Notes under the pieces: model-generated
The model's input: only the letters and a program-made list of their open reading frames with translations
The model's database searches: none
What the model was told of the DNA's origin: nothing
Made by a program: the position numbers and the translations under genes
In this document: one piece after another, positions 35,746 through 43,665 of the stretch
Position numbering within the stretch: position 1 is the first letter of the stretch
Layout of the letters: each line of letters starts with the position of its first letter
NCBI RefSeq assembly: GCF_032337115.1
Contig: NZ_JAVXZY010000001.1
Location: 930,001-994,000, forward strand
Length of the DNA: 64,000 nucleotides
Direction: 5' to 3'
Source: Roseateles_C aquae
Lineage (GTDB): Bacteria; Pseudomonadota; Gammaproteobacteria; Burkholderiales; Burkholderiaceae_C

Positions 35746-37365
35746 ATGCACATGCTAGACGCCCATATCCAGGACGCCAGCGCCCTGGTCATCGACAGCA
35801 ACGCGACCTCACGCAGCCTGATGGCGGCGCAGCTGCGCGAGCTGGGCGTCGGCACGGTGCGCCAGGCCACCCGTGTGAAGGATGCGCGCATCATCCTCGA
35901 GCACAAAGCCTATGACATCGTCCTGTGCGACTATCACTTCGATGGTTCGGAGATGTCCGGCCAGGACCTGCTGGACGAGCTGCGCCGCGAGCAGCTGATG
36001 CCCTACTCGACCGTGTTCATCATGGTCACCGGCGAGGCCACCTATGCCAAGGTGGCGGAGGCCGCCGAGGCGGCGCTGGACGCCTACCTGATCAAGCCCT
36101 ACACCAGTGCCTCGCTGGCCGAGCGCCTGGCCAGTGCACGCCACCGCAAGCGCGTGCTCAAGGACATCTTCGAAGCCATCGAGGCGCAAAACTTCGAGCT
36201 GGCCGCCGGCCATTGCATGAAGCGTTTCGAAGCGCGCGGGCAGTTCTGGCTGTATGCGGCGCGGATCGGCGCCGAGCTCCTGCTGCGGCTGAACCGCTTT
36301 GACGATGCCAAGGCGCTCTACGATGCGATCATCGAGGCCCGCACCGTGCCCTGGGCTCGCCTGGGTGTGGCTCGCACCCAGCTGGCCTCGGGCAATGTCG
36401 TCGCCGCCAAGCGCACGCTGGAATCGCTGATCGGAGACACGCCCGATCACGCCGATTCCTATGACGTGATGGGCCGGGTACAGATGGAACAGGGCGAGAT
36501 CGGCGAGGCGCTGAAGACCTACCGCATCGCCACCAACCTGACGCCGGGCTGCCTGCTGCGCCAGCAACGCGCAGGCACGCTGGCCTTTTATGTTGGCGAG
36601 CGCGATGAGGCGCTCAAACAGCTGGAGCGCACCGTCATCAACGGCCTGCGCTCCAAGCTGTTCGATATGTTCACGCTGGTGCTGATCGCGCTGTGCCGCT
36701 TCGACATCAAAGACGGCAAGGGCCTGAAGGCCACCCACGAGACCTTGCTGCGCGAGCTGGAAAAAGCGCCGAAGTCGACCCGCCTGCAGCGCTTCAGCAC
36801 GGTGATGCAGGGCTTGCGCCTGCTCTACGAGCGTCGTGTTGCCGATGCCCTGCAACTGGTACGCAGCTTTGGCCATGAGCTCGAGCAGGAGAACTTCGAC
36901 CTTGAGGCCGCCAGCCTCTTGGTCGCCCTCTGGGTGCGCTTGAGCGGCCAGGAGATTCAGCTTGAAGAGATGAACGGCGTGCTGACCCGCATCGGACTGC
37001 GCTACTGCACCTCCAAGTCCAGCACCGAGGTGTTGATTGCGATGGCCGAGAGCAATGAAGTGGCCAGCGCCGAGCTGCGCAACTGCCATGCGCGCATCTT
37101 CGAGATTGCCGAAACGGCGATGCGCCACGCGATGCGCGGCAGCGCCCGGGTGGGCGTCGAGCTGCTGATCCAGCAAGGTGGCCATACCCGCAATGCCAAG
37201 CTGATCGATATGGCCGGCGCCGTGCTCAAGCGGCACAGCGAAAAGATCGACGACGCCGAGCAACTCAACGAGCAGATCGACGAGCTGCAAAAGCGCTACG
37301 TGCTGCCGCAAAACGGCGCGGCACTACGTCGCCGCTCGGCGGGCGGTCTGGCACTGCGCGCCTGA
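35746..37365 (+). CDS. Response regulator receiver domain fused to TPR repeats
   Basis: The 539-residue protein has an N-terminal CheY-like receiver domain (1-130). The phosphoacceptor is Asp62 (VLCDYHF), with Thr95 (VTGEA) and Lys117 (LIKPY) as switch residues. The rest is an all-helical region with tetratricopeptide-like repeats (about 150-480). The C-terminal tail is Arg/Ala-rich. There is no DNA-binding or enzymatic output domain, so it probably signals through protein contacts. The ATG at 35746 has AGGAG 6 bases upstream. The upstream FliA-type promoter suggests a role in motility or chemotaxis. No histidine kinase lies nearby, so the donor is unknown. Confidence 0.88.
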   Translation: MHMLDAHIQDASALVIDSNATSRSLMAAQLRELGVGTVRQATRVKDARIILEHKAYDIVLCDYHFDGSEMSGQDLLDELRREQLMPYSTVFIMVTGEATYAKVAEAAEAALDAYLIKPYTSASLAERLASARHRKRVLKDIFEAIEAQNFELAAGHCMKRFEARGQFWLYAARIGAELLLRLNRFDDAKALYDAIIEARTVPWARLGVARTQLASGNVVAAKRTLESLIGDTPDHADSYDVMGRVQMEQGEIGEALKTYRIATNLTPGCLLRQQRAGTLAFYVGERDEALKQLERTVINGLRSKLFDMFTLVLIALCRFDIKDGKGLKATHETLLRELEKAPKSTRLQRFSTVMQGLRLLYERRVADALQLVRSFGHELEQENFDLEAASLLVALWVRLSGQEIQLEEMNGVLTRIGLRYCTSKSSTEVLIAMAESNEVASAELRNCHARIFEIAETAMRHAMRGSARVGVELLIQQGGHTRNAKLIDMAGAVLKRHSEKIDDAEQLNEQIDELQKRYVLPQNGAALRRRSAGGLALRA

Positions 37366-37434
37366 GCGTCGCGACACACAGGGACCATCGGCTCTGCGTC
37401 ACAATTCGGGCCTTCTCGGCTCAGATGGCAAGGC

Positions 37435-39102
37435 ATGACGCGCTTCGGCAAGCTCCACTCCCTGATGCGCACCCCGCTGGTGTTAGCCTGGTTGACGGCA
37501 CTGTGGATCGGCACTTTGGCCAACTGGCCGCTGTGGCAGCAACTGCTACAACTGCCCGAGCTCGACAACAGCGCCGGCCGTCTGTTCGTGCTGGCCTTCA
37601 TGGGCATCGTGACGGCACTGCACGGCGCCGTCTTCAGCCTCGTGGCCTGGCCATGGTTGCTGCGCCCGCTGATGGTGTTCAGCCTCTTCAGTGCCGCCGC
37701 GCTGGCGCATTTCATGGGCAGCTATGGCATCGTGGTCGACCCCAGCATGGTGGTCAACATCGTGCAGACCGATGTGCGCGAGGCCCGCGATCTGCTCAGC
37801 CTGCGCCTGCTGGTCAGCCTGCTCATCCTGGGCCTGCTGCCGGCGCTGTGGCTGTACCGCTCACCTGTCCGGCGGCTGGGCGGCTGGCGGCAGCTGGCGC
37901 TCAATGCAGCAGGCGCCGTGCTGGGCCTGGGCGTGGTGCTGGCGCTGGGCATGGCCAGCTTTGCCACACTGGCGCCGACGATGCGCGACCACAAGGAGCT
38001 GCGCTACATGATCAGCCCGCTGAACGCGTACTGGTCATTGGGCGTGGTGGCCTACGAATCGCAGGCCCAACCCGATGGTCCGCCCGCCGTGGTCGGTGCC
38101 GATGCCCGGCTCTTGCCGCGCAGCGCCGATGCCAAGCCGCCGCTGCTGTTGCTGGTCGTCGGCGAGACCGCCCGCGCCGCCAATTTCTCGCTCAATGGCT
38201 ATGCAAGGCCGACCAATCCGCGGTTGCAGCAAGAGACCGATCTGCTCAGCTTCCGCCAGGTCAGCTCCTGCGGCACCAGCACGGCCGCTTCGCTGCCTTG
38301 CATGTTTTCGCACCTGGGCCGCAATGCCTTTCTCGACTTGAAGGGCAGCCAGGAGAACCTGCTCGATGTCTTGCAGCGCGCCGGGCTGGCCGTGCTCTGG
38401 TTGGACAACCAATCCGGCTGCAAGGGCTTGTGTGATCGTGTACCCAATGCGCAGGCCAACCAGCCGGCGCCCGCCGCGGCAGCATTGCCCGCCGGCCTGT
38501 GCGATGCCGAGGAATGCCTGGACGAAGCGTTGCTGCACGGCCTGGACCAGCGGCTGGCGGCACTGCCCGCCGAGCGACGCGCCCGCGGCACGGTGCTGGT
38601 GATGCACCAAATGGGCAGCCACGGCCCGGCCTACTACAAGCGCTCGCCGAGCGGCGCCAAGCCCTTCCAGCCCGAATGCCGCACCAATGCACTGCAGCAA
38701 TGCCCGCGCGAGCAGGTGCTCAATGCCTACGACAACACGATCGCCTACACCGATCGCATCCTGGCGGGTGCGATCGACTGGCTGAAACAGCAGTCGGGCC
38801 AGCACCAGGTGGCCATGCTCTATGTGTCAGATCATGGCGAATCCCTGGGTGAGAACAATCTCTTCCTGCATGGCATGCCCTATGCCGTGGCGCCGCGCGA
38901 GCAGACCCATGTGCCGCTGCTGCTCTGGCTGCCGCCGGCCACAAGCGCGGCGCTGAGGCTCCAAGCCGGCTGCCTCGCCCAGCGCATCGACCAGCCCTTC
39001 AGCCATGATCAGCTGTTTCACACGGTGCTGGGCTTGAGCGGCGTTGCCACTTCGCTGTATCGCCCCGACTGGGATCTGCTGAGCCCCTGCAAGGCTCATT
39101 GA
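37435..39102 (+). CDS. Lipid A phosphoethanolamine transferase, EptA family
   Basis: The 555-residue inner-membrane protein has five transmembrane helices (residues 10-195) and a periplasmic alkaline-phosphatase-like domain. Catalytic motifs are visible: VGETARAANFSLNGYARPTN, and SCGTSTAASLPCMFS with the nucleophile Thr283. QMGSHGPAYYKR and YVSDHGESLGENNLFLHG hold the zinc ligands. Several cysteines likely form the conserved disulfides. The family transfers phosphoethanolamine from phosphatidylethanolamine to lipid A, which lowers the negative surface charge. Whether this copy modifies lipid A or another glycan is not certain. No regulator is adjacent. It converges on the radical SAM gene with a 15-bp gap. 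Confidence 0.9.
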   Translation: MTRFGKLHSLMRTPLVLAWLTALWIGTLANWPLWQQLLQLPELDNSAGRLFVLAFMGIVTALHGAVFSLVAWPWLLRPLMVFSLFSAAALAHFMGSYGIVVDPSMVVNIVQTDVREARDLLSLRLLVSLLILGLLPALWLYRSPVRRLGGWRQLALNAAGAVLGLGVVLALGMASFATLAPTMRDHKELRYMISPLNAYWSLGVVAYESQAQPDGPPAVVGADARLLPRSADAKPPLLLLVVGETARAANFSLNGYARPTNPRLQQETDLLSFRQVSSCGTSTAASLPCMFSHLGRNAFLDLKGSQENLLDVLQRAGLAVLWLDNQSGCKGLCDRVPNAQANQPAPAAAALPAGLCDAEECLDEALLHGLDQRLAALPAERRARGTVLVMHQMGSHGPAYYKRSPSGAKPFQPECRTNALQQCPREQVLNAYDNTIAYTDRILAGAIDWLKQQSGQHQVAMLYVSDHGESLGENNLFLHGMPYAVAPREQTHVPLLLWLPPATSAALRLQAGCLAQRIDQPFSHDQLFHTVLGLSGVATSLYRPDWDLLSPCKAH

Positions 39103-39117
39103 GGCAAGCAGCGCCGC

Positions 39118-40278
39118 TCAGAACAGATTGGCCTGCTCGCCCTGACGCTGTTCGCCCAGACGACGAAACTGGCTCAGATCCAGCGGCAGGCGCTGGCCGT
39201 CCAGACCCAGTCGAGCGCAGGCCTTGCGCTTGCGCTGCTGCAGCAACTGCGCCCAGATGCCCTCGCCCTGCATGCGGCTGCCGAAGCGAGGATCGTTGTC
39301 ACGCCCACCCCGCATCTCATGCAAGCGGGCCATCACCCGCTCGGCCCGCTCCGGATAGTGCTGCTGCAGCCAGGCCTTGAACAGCGGCGCCACCTCCCAA
39401 GGCAGGCGCAGCGGGATGCTGAATGCGGCGCGCGCACCGGCCTCGGCGGCCGCCTCCAGCACCTGCTCCAGCTCGGGCTCGTTGATGAAAGGGATCAAGG
39501 GCGACACGCTGACGCCGACCGGCACGCCAGCCTCTGCCAGGCGGCGCATGGCTTGCAGGCGCCGCTGCGGAGAGGCCGCCCTGGGCTCCAGAATGCGCGC
39601 CAGCACAGGGTCCAGCGTCGTGATCGACACATAGACGCCGACCAGCCCCTGCGCCGCCAGTGGCGCCAGCAGATCCAGGTCACGTTCGACGCCGGCCGAT
39701 TTGGTGATCAAGGAAAAGGGATGCTTGAACTCGGCCAGCACCTCGATCAGCGCTCGGGTGATGCCCAGCTTGCGCTCAATGGGCTGATAGGCATCGGTGG
39801 CCGTCCCCAGGCAGAGCAGCTTGGGCTGATAGGCCGGGCTCATGAAGCCGGCACGCAGCCGCTCGGCCGCGTTGACCTTGGCGATGATGCGGGTCTCGAA
39901 GTCCAGGCCTGGCGACAGGTTCAGATAGCTGTGCGTCGGCCGGGCAAAGCAGTAGATACAGCCATGCTCGCAGCCTCGGTAGGGATTGATCGACAGCTCG
40001 AAACTGATGTCAGGTGACTGGTTGCTGGAGAGTATGCGTTGGGCTCGCTCCTCGATGATCTGCGTTTGCGGCGCCAGCCGCTCCTCGACAGCGCGCTGTT
40101 CCAACGTGCCCCAGCCATCATCGAAGGCCTCGCGCTGATCCCGCTCAAAACGATGGGCCAGCCTTTGTCCGGTGCCGCGCCCCTTGAACTGCGGGATGGG
40201 CAGTGCGATCGGCACGCTCGCCGTGTCTGTCGATGGCGAATCGCTGTTCGGCGAATTGAGGTCTAGGCGTTCACGCAT
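39118..40278 (-). CDS. PA0069-family radical SAM protein (SplB-like)
   Basis: The protein carries a radical SAM cluster motif CEHGCIYC (Cys103, Cys107, Cys110 counted from ATG 40278) followed by FARPTHSYL. It also has KGRGTG near the N-terminus and SVSPLIPFINEPEL. These define the PA0069 family related to spore photoproduct lyase, whose reaction is unknown. A LexA box begins 2 bases upstream of ATG 40278, leaving no room for a ribosome-binding site. Translation might instead start at GTG 40212, just before the conserved part, or the mRNA might be leaderless. The SOS box suggests a DNA-damage role. It lies downstream of dnaB but past a terminator. Confidence 0.88.
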   Translation of the reverse strand: MRERLDLNSPNSDSPSTDTASVPIALPIPQFKGRGTGQRLAHRFERDQREAFDDGWGTLEQRAVEERLAPQTQIIEERAQRILSSNQSPDISFELSINPYRGCEHGCIYCFARPTHSYLNLSPGLDFETRIIAKVNAAERLRAGFMSPAYQPKLLCLGTATDAYQPIERKLGITRALIEVLAEFKHPFSLITKSAGVERDLDLLAPLAAQGLVGVYVSITTLDPVLARILEPRAASPQRRLQAMRRLAEAGVPVGVSVSPLIPFINEPELEQVLEAAAEAGARAAFSIPLRLPWEVAPLFKAWLQQHYPERAERVMARLHEMRGGRDNDPRFGSRMQGEGIWAQLLQQRKRKACARLGLDGQRLPLDLSQFRRLGEQRQGEQANLF

Positions 40279-40279
40279 A

Positions 40280-40295
40280 CTGTATTTTCATACAG
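40280..40295 (-). promoter_or_regulatory. LexA (SOS) box
   Basis: CTGTATTTTCATACAG fits the LexA operator CTGT-N8-ACAG, with further symmetry in the centre. It stands directly upstream of the radical SAM gene and downstream of the dnaB terminator. Confidence 0.85.
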
Positions 40296-40320
40296 TCTTT
40301 GGCGTGCCGCCAGCAAAACG

Positions 40321-40344
40321 AAAAAGGCCCTGCATCACAGGACC
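40321..40344 (-). terminator. Rho-independent terminator of dnaB
   Basis: On the minus strand GGTCCTG pairs with CAGGGCC (one G-U pair) around a 5-base loop, followed by five T. It lies 38 bases after the dnaB stop. Confidence 0.88.
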
Positions 40345-40382
40345 CTCGGGACGAAACGTCAGGTGCCGGACGCCGGCTTCAC

Positions 40383-41813
40383 TCAGTATTCGCTACCACC
40401 GCTATAACCGGGCGCCAGGTTTTCGAACTTGGTGTGCATGCGCTGGAAGGCCAGCTTCACCGTGCCGACCGGGCCGTTACGCTGCTTGGCGATGATGATC
40501 TCGGCCACACCGGGTTCCTTGCACTCTTCCTTGGTGTAGTACTCATCGCGGTAGATGAACATGATGATGTCGGCATCCTGCTCAATGGCGCCCGATTCGC
40601 GCAAGTCAGACATCATCGGGCGCTTGTCCGGCCGGGTTTCAACCGAGCGATTCAGCTGCGACAGCGCAATCACCGGGCACTTGAGCTCCTTGGCCAAGGC
40701 CTTCAAACCCCGCGAAATTTCACCAATGACGGTGGCACGGTTTTCCTCGTTGCCACCATTGCCGCTCATCAGCTGCAGGTAGTCGATGATGATCAGGCCG
40801 AGCTGGCCGCTGATCCGCGCCTGCCGGCGCGCCCGCGCTCGAACCTCGCTGGGCGACAGGCCTGGGCTCTCGTCGATATAGATGCTGGCCTTGCCGAGCT
40901 TGTCCACCGCTTCGGAGAGCCGGCTCCATTCGTCATCGGTCAGGCGGCCGGTACGCAGATGGCCCTGGTCAATGCGGCCGATGGAGCCCACCATACGCAG
41001 CGCCAGCTGTGCCGCGCCCATTTCCATCGAGTAGATGACGACCGGCAGGCCTTCATCGATGGCGACGTTTTCGCCGATATTGATCGCGAACGCCGTCTTG
41101 CCCATCGAGGGACGTGCGGCCAGCACGATCAGATCGCCGGGTTGCAGGCCGGCCGTCATCCGGTCCAGATCGAAGAAGCCGGTGCGCACGCCCGTCACAT
41201 CCTCGGCGCCGTTCTCGGCCAGCTCATTGACGCGATCGATCAGTTGCACGACCAGGTTGTCCATGCTCTGGAAACCCTGACGGCTGCGCGAACCTTCTTC
41301 GCCGATGCGGAAGATCTTGCCTTCGGCCTCGTCAAGAATCTGCGTCACCGCCCTGCCCTGCGGTGCCAGGGCCGCGGTCGCGATCTCATCGCTGGCGCTG
41401 ACCAGCTTGCGCAGGATGGCGCGCTCGCGAACGATTTCGGCATAACGGCGCAGATTGGCGGCGCTGGGCACGCTCTGCGCCAAAGCGTTCAGATAGGCCA
41501 GGCCACCGCATTCATCGGCCTTGCCCAGCGAAGTCAGCTCTTCAAAGACCGTCACCACGTCGGCCGGTTTGCCGGCATTGATCAGCTTGCCCACCGAGGC
41601 AAAGATCTGCTTGTGCTCGTAGCGGTAAAAGTCGGTGTCGGTCAGCAGGTCGCCGGCGCGGTCCCAGGCGCTGTTGTCGATCAACAGGCCGCCGAGCACA
41701 CTCTGCTCGGCCTCAATCGAATGCGGCGGCACGCGCAGCCGCGCCACTTCGTCGTCGCGTTTCTCGGTGCCCGGCGAGCCAGGCATGGGGGTGGAGCTGA
41801 AGATCGCGGACAT
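40383..41813 (-). CDS. dnaB: Replicative DNA helicase DnaB
   Basis: The 476-residue hexameric helicase has the N-terminal DnaB domain (IEAEQSVLGGLLIDNSAWD onward, residues 30-135) and the RecA-like ATPase domain. The latter holds Walker A ARPSMGKT, LIIIDYLQLM (Walker B) and the DnaB-specific ALSQLNRSVETR. It unwinds the fork and binds DnaG. The ATG is at 41813. A TATAGT box ends 7 bases upstream with no ribosome-binding site, suggesting a leaderless mRNA. Two DnaA-like boxes lie just further upstream. It follows rplI, but a terminator separates the two transcripts. Confidence 0.97.
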   Translation of the reverse strand: MSAIFSSTPMPGSPGTEKRDDEVARLRVPPHSIEAEQSVLGGLLIDNSAWDRAGDLLTDTDFYRYEHKQIFASVGKLINAGKPADVVTVFEELTSLGKADECGGLAYLNALAQSVPSAANLRRYAEIVRERAILRKLVSASDEIATAALAPQGRAVTQILDEAEGKIFRIGEEGSRSRQGFQSMDNLVVQLIDRVNELAENGAEDVTGVRTGFFDLDRMTAGLQPGDLIVLAARPSMGKTAFAINIGENVAIDEGLPVVIYSMEMGAAQLALRMVGSIGRIDQGHLRTGRLTDDEWSRLSEAVDKLGKASIYIDESPGLSPSEVRARARRQARISGQLGLIIIDYLQLMSGNGGNEENRATVIGEISRGLKALAKELKCPVIALSQLNRSVETRPDKRPMMSDLRESGAIEQDADIIMFIYRDEYYTKEECKEPGVAEIIIAKQRNGPVGTVKLAFQRMHTKFENLAPGYSGGSEY

Positions 41814-41820
41814 GGTCTTG

Positions 41821-41869
41821 ACTATACGGCCGAGGGCCGCTCATCCCCTGTGGACAAGCTTGTGGAAAT
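41821..41869 (-). promoter_or_regulatory. dnaB promoter with DnaA-like boxes
   Basis: On the minus strand TATAGT (41821-41826) is a -10 box 7 bases before the dnaB ATG. Upstream are TTGTCCACA (41849-41857, one mismatch to the DnaA consensus TTATCCACA) and ATTTCCACA (41861-41869, two mismatches), 12 bases apart start to start. Direct DnaA control of dnaB is possible. Confidence 0.45.
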
Positions 41870-41907
41870 CCTGGGGGCCGGGCTGTATAAGCCGCGGCCC
41901 AGAATGC

Positions 41908-41942
41908 AAAAAGCCGACGGCTGCGGGAGTCGTCGGCTTTTC
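41908..41942 (-). terminator. Terminator of the rpsF-priB-rpsR-rplI operon
   Basis: GCCGACG pairs with CGTCGGC around an 11-base loop, with A- and T-runs on the two flanks. It lies 41 bases after the rplI stop and would work on both strands. Confidence 0.9.
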
Positions 41943-41982
41943 TTGTGCCAGCCCCACGAGGAGGCGGCAGCGGGGGCAACGC

Positions 41983-42438
41983 TTATTCGGCGTCAGCCAC
42001 CACCTGGACGCTGATCTCAACGACCACGTCGGTGTGTGCAGCAATGTGCACCGGGAACTCGCCAACGGCCTTCAGCGGACCCAGCGGCAGACGCACTTGC
42101 GACTTGGCCACGGTCGTGAAGCCCAGCTTATTCAGGGCGTCAGCGATGTCAGCGTTGGTGACGGAACCGAACAGGCGGCCGTCAACGCCAGCCTTCTGGC
42201 TGATGCGCACGGTCTTGCCGGTCAGGCTTTCGCCCAGGGCTTGAGCGGTGGCCAGCTTTTCAGCGGCGATCTTTTCCAGTTCGGCGCGCTTGGCTTCGAA
42301 TTCCTTGATCGCGGCCGCGGTGGCACGACGTGCCTGGCGGGTCGGGATCAGGAAGTTGCGTGCGTAGCCGTCCTTGACCTTGACGACGTCGCCCAGGTTG
42401 CCGAGGTTCGCGACCTTTTCAAGCAGGATGATTTGCAT
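41983..42438 (-). CDS. rplI: 50S ribosomal protein L9
   Basis: The 151-residue protein shows the canonical start MQIILLEKVANLGNLGDVVKV followed by KDGYARNFLIPTRQA. A long connecting helix and a C-terminal rRNA-binding domain ending VDVVVEISVQVVADAE-like complete it. L9 binds 23S rRNA near the L1 stalk. It is the last gene of the leftward rpsF-priB-rpsR-rplI operon, 13 bases after rpsR. Confidence 0.98.
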   Translation of the reverse strand: MQIILLEKVANLGNLGDVVKVKDGYARNFLIPTRQARRATAAAIKEFEAKRAELEKIAAEKLATAQALGESLTGKTVRISQKAGVDGRLFGSVTNADIADALNKLGFTTVAKSQVRLPLGPLKAVGEFPVHIAAHTDVVVEISVQVVADAE

Positions 42439-42451
42439 GTTGGCTTACTCC

Positions 42452-42742
42452 TCAGACCTTGTGCTGGTCGCTGTAGGGCAGCATGGCCAGGAAACGAGCG
42501 CGCTTGATGGCGACCGTCAGCTGACGCTGGAAGAAGGCGCGCGTGCCGGTCAGGCGAGCGGGCGTGATCTTGCCGTTTTCGCTGATGAAATCGCGCAGCG
42601 TGTCGATGTCCTTGTAGTCGATCTGCTCGACACCGGTGACGGTGAAGCGGCAGAAACGCTTGCGGCGGAACAGCAGCGACTGTTGATTGCGCTTGGGCTT
42701 GCGGTCCTTGGAGAACCGACCTTTACCACGTGCTGGGGGCAT
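42452..42742 (-). CDS. rpsR: 30S ribosomal protein S18
   Basis: The 96-residue basic protein contains KRKFCRFTV-like RRKRFCRFTVTGVEQIDYKD, followed by LRDFISENGKITPARLTGT and RARFLAMLPYSDQHK, diagnostic of S18. It forms a heterodimer with S6 on 16S rRNA. It sits between priB (11 bp away) and rplI. Confidence 0.98.
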   Translation of the reverse strand: MPPARGKGRFSKDRKPKRNQQSLLFRRKRFCRFTVTGVEQIDYKDIDTLRDFISENGKITPARLTGTRAFFQRQLTVAIKRARFLAMLPYSDQHKV

Positions 42743-42753
42743 GTTGTGACCTC

Positions 42754-43086
42754 TTAACTTTTCAATCCGGATGGAAACTCTTGCGCCGTGCTTTGCTTGG
42801 CAACCGCATTCAGTTCGGTGATGTGGAACACAGTTCCTCTGCCGTTGCGCTGGGCTGCCAGGAAGCCGCCGTAGCAGCTTTCGTGACCGACACCCAGTGC
42901 CTGAATCCGTTTGGCCAACTCACCAATCGCCACCGCCTTCATTTCCAGCAGCACCTTGCGGGGGCTGCCGGCTTCCAGAACCTGGGACTCGTGCTTCAAG
43001 CCGATGTCCAGGGCCGGCAATCCGGCGGGCGTGTATCTGAGTAGGCCCAGTTGCTCTATCCTGGCCTGCAGCAGCAGTTGGTTCAC
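42754..43086 (-). CDS. priB: Primosomal replication protein N (PriB)
   Basis: The 110-residue protein is a single-OB-fold, SSB-like primosome component that helps restart stalled forks with PriA and DnaT. It begins MNQLLLQARIEQLGLLRYTP, with the core LPALDIGLKHESQVLEAGSPRKV and a C-terminal VFHITELNAV. The position between rpsF and rpsR is the standard one in beta- and gammaproteobacteria. The sequence is divergent, as is normal for this family. It is 48 bp after rpsF. Confidence 0.92.
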   Translation of the reverse strand: MNQLLLQARIEQLGLLRYTPAGLPALDIGLKHESQVLEAGSPRKVLLEMKAVAIGELAKRIQALGVGHESCYGGFLAAQRNGRGTVFHITELNAVAKQSTAQEFPSGLKS

Positions 43087-43134
43087 AAGTGCCGGGCAGA
43101 AACAGAACAGATCGCTCGCATCAGCGAAGCGACA

Positions 43135-43497
43135 TTAGGCAGAAGCTTCTTGAGGGGCCTTGCGGGCTTCCTCGCGTTCCACAGCCTTCATCATCACTGA
43201 CGGGGTGGTCTCGGCCTTGGCCTTGACAACGGTCATGTGACGCAGGACGGCGTCATTGAAGCGGAAACCGGTTTCCAGCTCAGCCAGGACTTCCTTGCTG
43301 CACTCGATGTTCAGGCACAGGTAGTGCGCCTTGGCCAGCTTCTGGATCAGGTAAGCCAGTTGACGGCGGCCCCAATCTTCAACACGGTGAACCACACCAC
43401 CACCAGTGGTGATCAGGCCCTTGTAACGCTCCAGCATGGCCGGAACCTGTTCGCTTTGATCCGGATGGATCAGCAGAACGATCTCATAGTGACGCAT
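43135..43497 (-). CDS. rpsF: 30S ribosomal protein S6
   Basis: The 120-residue protein starts MRHYEIVLLIHPDQSEQVPA at ATG 43497, preceded by AAGGAG. A longer upstream frame is ignored because the family begins here. It contains VHRVEDWGRRQLAYLIQKLA and HYLCLNIECS. S6 pairs with S18 on the 30S platform. It opens the operon and has its own promoter about 115 bases upstream. Confidence 0.98.
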   Translation of the reverse strand: MRHYEIVLLIHPDQSEQVPAMLERYKGLITTGGGVVHRVEDWGRRQLAYLIQKLAKAHYLCLNIECSKEVLAELETGFRFNDAVLRHMTVVKAKAETTPSVMMKAVEREEARKAPQEASA

Positions 43498-43611
43498 AAA
43501 CACTCCTTGTGGATTCCAAGCCTTGTTTGCCCGGGAAATTCCAAACCAACGCGGCTTGTGGAAGCCGAACCCAAGCGTCATACCTGTGGGCCCGGCAAGG
43601 GAAAGCCAATG
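43498..43611 (-). promoter_or_regulatory. rpsF leader with predicted secondary structure
   Basis: The leader of about 110 nucleotides contains a perfect hairpin CGGCTT-CCAC-AAGCCG. A long-range pairing of TTGCCGGG with CCCGGGCAA (one bulged base) encloses it. In many bacteria the S6:S18 pair represses rpsF through such a leader. I cannot match the exact S6:S18 motif by eye. Confidence 0.35.
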
Positions 43612-43639
43612 ATTATAGCGCGCTGATGAGATTTCGCAA
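43612..43639 (-). promoter_or_regulatory. Promoter of the rpsF operon
   Basis: On the minus strand a consensus TATAAT (43612-43617) is preceded by TTGCGA (43634-43639) at 16-base spacing. It drives rpsF-priB-rpsR-rplI and lies just inside the gap before the symporter stop. Confidence 0.75.
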
Positions 43640-43665
43640 AACCGTCATTCGGTCCGGCAGCGAGA

